From the NCBI GenBank assembly GCA_002377855.1, contig DFQQ01000041.1, forward strand, positions 1 to 64,000: DNA of 64,000 nt. Reading direction: 5' to 3'. This DNA comes from Acidovorax delafieldii. GTDB taxonomy: Bacteria > Pseudomonadota > Gammaproteobacteria > Burkholderiales > Burkholderiaceae_C. Both the position numbers and the translations under genes were made by a program. Positions 62,186-64,000 of the stretch are shown in pieces. The notes beneath the pieces were generated by a model. The model was not told the origin of the DNA, did no database searches, and was given only the letters and a program-made list of their open reading frames with translations. How positions within the stretch are numbered: position 1 is the stretch's first letter; every line of letters begins with the position of its first letter.

Positions 62186-62904
62186 TACGCCACCTTGGCA
62201 GAACCAGAAAAGGAAGAGGAAAGGCGCCGCACCACGGCGCGCAGAAACTTGAACAGCACGACCAGCAACAGCACCGACACGGCCACCATCACCACCAGCG
62301 CAATACCGAACGCCACGGGATGCTGCGTGGCCAGCCACACGATGGCTACCACCAGGCCGTCTTCAAAGAACGACATGCCCCAGTTGGAAAAAGGCTCTGG
62401 CGAGGTGTTGATCGCCGCGCGCGTGGTCATCTTGGTGGCCAGAGCCGTGGCCGACAGCGAACCGCCCAGCAGTCCCGCCACGACGGCCATGGTGGCGTTG
62501 TCGGCGCCAAAGACGCCTGCAGCCAGCAAGGCGCCTGCAGGGACTCGGATGATGGTGTGCGCCGCGTCCCAGGCGCTGTCCAGCCAGGGCACCTTGTCGG
62601 CAAAAAACTCCACCAGCAGCAGCGAGCCGCTGACCATCAGCACCATGGGGTGCTGCAGGATCGCAAGGCCCGGTGGCAGCGGCATCCAGCCCAGCACGCC
62701 CAGCATGCCGACCAGGAACACCACGGCATACAGCCGGAACCCGCTGGCCCAGCCCAGCGCTGCCGCCAAGGCCAAAAGGCTGGGCATGTCGAGTTTCGCG
62801 GTGGCCGTGGCCGCCACGTCGCCCACCGCACGCGCCGTGCCGCCGTCCACATGCAGCCCCAGCGTGTGCAGCCACTGCACGATGTTGAACCAGAAGGTGT
62901 CCAT
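62185..62904 (-). CDS. DUF4126 inner-membrane protein
   Basis: 239 residues with about five to six hydrophobic helices: LLALAAALGWASGFRLYAVV, FLVGMLGVLGW, GVFGADNATMAVVAGLLGGS and a C-terminal VVMVAVSVLLLVVLFKFL. The SGFR-Y and W-D-AHTIIRVPAGALL patterns match DUF4126. Function unknown. It sits between the LiuC-like gene and the carboxylase subunit with overlapping stop/start signals, suggesting co-transcription. Confidence 0.85.
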   Translation of the reverse strand: MDTFWFNIVQWLHTLGLHVDGGTARAVGDVAATATAKLDMPSLLALAAALGWASGFRLYAVVFLVGMLGVLGWMPLPPGLAILQHPMVLMVSGSLLLVEFFADKVPWLDSAWDAAHTIIRVPAGALLAAGVFGADNATMAVVAGLLGGSLSATALATKMTTRAAINTSPEPFSNWGMSFFEDGLVVAIVWLATQHPVAFGIALVVMVAVSVLLLVVLFKFLRAVVRRLSSSFSGSAKVA

Positions 62905-63004
62905 ATCAATCCTCCACTACGCCCGGCCTTGCCAGCGGCCTGCGAGACCGCCACGGCTGCATGCCAGAGATGCCGAACAAGGGCCGCCCCGCAGCGAGGG
63001 CATC

Positions 63005-63035
63005 GTCCCCCTCCCGCGAAGCGAGAGAGGGGGAC
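63005..63035. repeat. Inverted repeat GTCCCCCTC / GAGGGGGAC
   Basis: A perfect 9-bp inverted repeat (63005-63013 / 63027-63035) with a 13-nt centre in the gap between DUF4126 and the hydratase. No T-run on either side, so not a clear terminator. Confidence 0.65.
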
Positions 63036-63060
63036 GGCGCGCAGCGACTCAGAGGGTGTT

Positions 63061-63843
63061 TCATATCAACCAGTGGGGTTTGCGCTTGTTCAAAAAGGAC
63101 TGCACGCCTTCCTTGCCTTCATCGCTGGCGCGGATGTCGGCAATGCCGTGCACCGTGGCAGCGATCAGGTCCGCATTGATCTCGCGCTCGGCCACGTCTA
63201 TCACCAGCTTCTTGCAGGCGCGCACGGCATGGGGGCTGGCGCTGGTCAGAGCCTTGAGCAGTTCATCCACCTTGGCGTCCAGCTGGTCGGCGGCCACCAC
63301 CTCGTGCACAAAGCCGATGCGCAACGCCTCGGCTGCGCCAAAACGCTCGGCTGTGAGGAAGTAACGGTGTGCGGCGCGTGCGCCCATGGCGCGGATCACA
63401 TAGGGGCTGATGGTGGCGGGGATGAGCCCCAGCTTCACCTCGCTCAGGCAAAAGCCTGCGGTATCCACCGCCACGGCCATGTCGCACGCGGCCACCAGGC
63501 CCATGCCGCCGGCGTACACATCGCCCTGCACGCGGGCGATGGTTGGCTTGCGGCATTCGTAGATCACGCGCAGCATCTCGGCCAGCTTGCCGGCGTCCTG
63601 CAGGTTTTCATCGCGCGTGTAGTCCGCCATGCGGCGCATCCAGTTGAGGTTGGCGCCTGCGCAAAACGCGGGGCCCTCCGCGGCCAGCACCACGGCGCGC
63701 ACATCGGCGCGGCTGCCCACCTCGGTAAACGCGGCCGTGATCTCAGCAATGACTTCGTCGCTGAAGGCGTTGCGAATCTCAGGCTGGGTCAGGGTGATGC
63801 GCGCCACCGCGCCTTCGTAGCTGATTTGCAGGTTGTTGCTCAT
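63061..63843 (-). CDS. Enoyl-CoA hydratase/isomerase, likely methylglutaconyl-CoA hydratase
   Basis: 260 residues, crotonase fold. N-terminal ISYEGAVARITLTQPEIRNA, oxyanion-hole segments AFCAGANLNWMRRM and YAGGMGLVAACDMAVA, and catalytic region SEVKLGLIPATISPYVIRAM. ANLNWM with SEVKLGLIPATISPYV is typical of LiuC/AUH-type hydratases, matching the leucine-degradation context. The ATG overlaps the preceding DinB stop by 4 nt. Confidence 0.9.
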   Translation of the reverse strand: MSNNLQISYEGAVARITLTQPEIRNAFSDEVIAEITAAFTEVGSRADVRAVVLAAEGPAFCAGANLNWMRRMADYTRDENLQDAGKLAEMLRVIYECRKPTIARVQGDVYAGGMGLVAACDMAVAVDTAGFCLSEVKLGLIPATISPYVIRAMGARAAHRYFLTAERFGAAEALRIGFVHEVVAADQLDAKVDELLKALTSASPHAVRACKKLVIDVAEREINADLIAATVHGIADIRASDEGKEGVQSFLNKRKPHWLI

Positions 63844-64000
63844 GGGTTGGGTGCGGCCTGTTCGGCCCGCAAAAAGTAGACAAGGTCGAGCACCGGGCCG
63901 TCGTGGCCCAATGCAGTAAGGGCCGCCGTGATCTGCCCCCGATGGTGGGTGCCGTGGTTGAACACATGCGCCAGCGTGGCCGCAAAGGGCAGCGATACCG
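63840..64000 (-). CDS. DinB family protein (C-terminal fragment; continues beyond window)
   Basis: The minus-strand frame, open to the right edge, ends TGA at 63840. The visible part reads LPFAATLAHVFNHGTHHRGQ and then ITAALTALGHDGPVLDLVYF, the C-terminal metal-binding His cluster of DinB/YfiT-type four-helix proteins. About 53 codons are seen. Translationally coupled to the hydratase gene. Confidence 0.8.
   Translation of the reverse strand, partial: VSLPFAATLAHVFNHGTHHRGQITAALTALGHDGPVLDLVYFLRAEQAAPNP

Overview
The window looks like a chromosome segment of a Comamonadaceae betaproteobacterium (Acidovorax or a close relative). Coding DNA is GC-rich, and there are Burkholderiales-typical features: DUF2917 and DUF6776 proteins, a Bug-type solute receptor, an Omp32-like porin, an SAH riboswitch ahead of ahcY, and a tandem double-length UvrA. 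A family of small two-hairpin intergenic repeats recurs through the window. No rRNA, tRNA, CRISPR array, prophage or intact insertion sequence was seen.

Layout. 1-5695 (minus): the N-terminal 1426 residues of a giant repeat protein (seven FG-GAP loops, then cadherin/Ig-like repeats), preceded by a sulfotransferase and an APS kinase. 5696-6369: an AT-richer gap ending at the 3' end of glmS, with three copies of a 13-bp direct repeat where Tn7-like elements normally insert. 6370-11200: glmS, an Lrp-type regulator with a likely operator, a histidine kinase and glmU. 11368-15628: an FNR-like regulator divergent from a BLUF photoreceptor, then DUF2917/LysR and a diguanylate cyclase. 15716-22327: conserved housekeeping block (tyrS, M23 peptidase, anmK, erpA, bactofilin, DUF6776, rpsI-rplM). 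22558-32631: Ser/Thr kinase, rlmJ, rlpA-metF-tlyA-ahcY with SAH riboswitch, prfC and a HAD phosphatase. 32737-37697: a ROK-family remnant, an NYN/OST-HTH protein, a Bug receptor, an AsnC-type regulator, a cysteine-cluster protein and a lipoprotein. 38037-44003: the 1988-residue double UvrA. 44404-48852: two tandem ABC receptors, a 58-residue membrane protein and an MHS-family transporter. 49290-55729: the acetate-permease region (DUF485-actP, porin, an exonuclease and a DUF294 protein). 55914-64000: a leucine/isovalerate-degradation neighbourhood (DinB, liuC-like hydratase, DUF4126, carboxylase alpha subunit, ghrA, DUF3592, HMG-CoA lyase, YbaK, DUF1289, HCCA isomerase).

How the parts work together. 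GlmS and GlmU make UDP-GlcNAc, and AnmK with the M23 and RlpA proteins recycle or remodel peptidoglycan. AhcY and MetF run the methyl cycle under an SAH sensor. LiuC, the biotin carboxylase subunit and HMG-CoA lyase are three late steps of leucine breakdown. The most suggestive unexplained set is APS kinase + sulfotransferase + giant secreted repeat protein: a local PAPS supply and a transferase next to a likely exported substrate. The second is the repeat family, whose copies supply stop codons to flanking genes and show one compensatory stem change.
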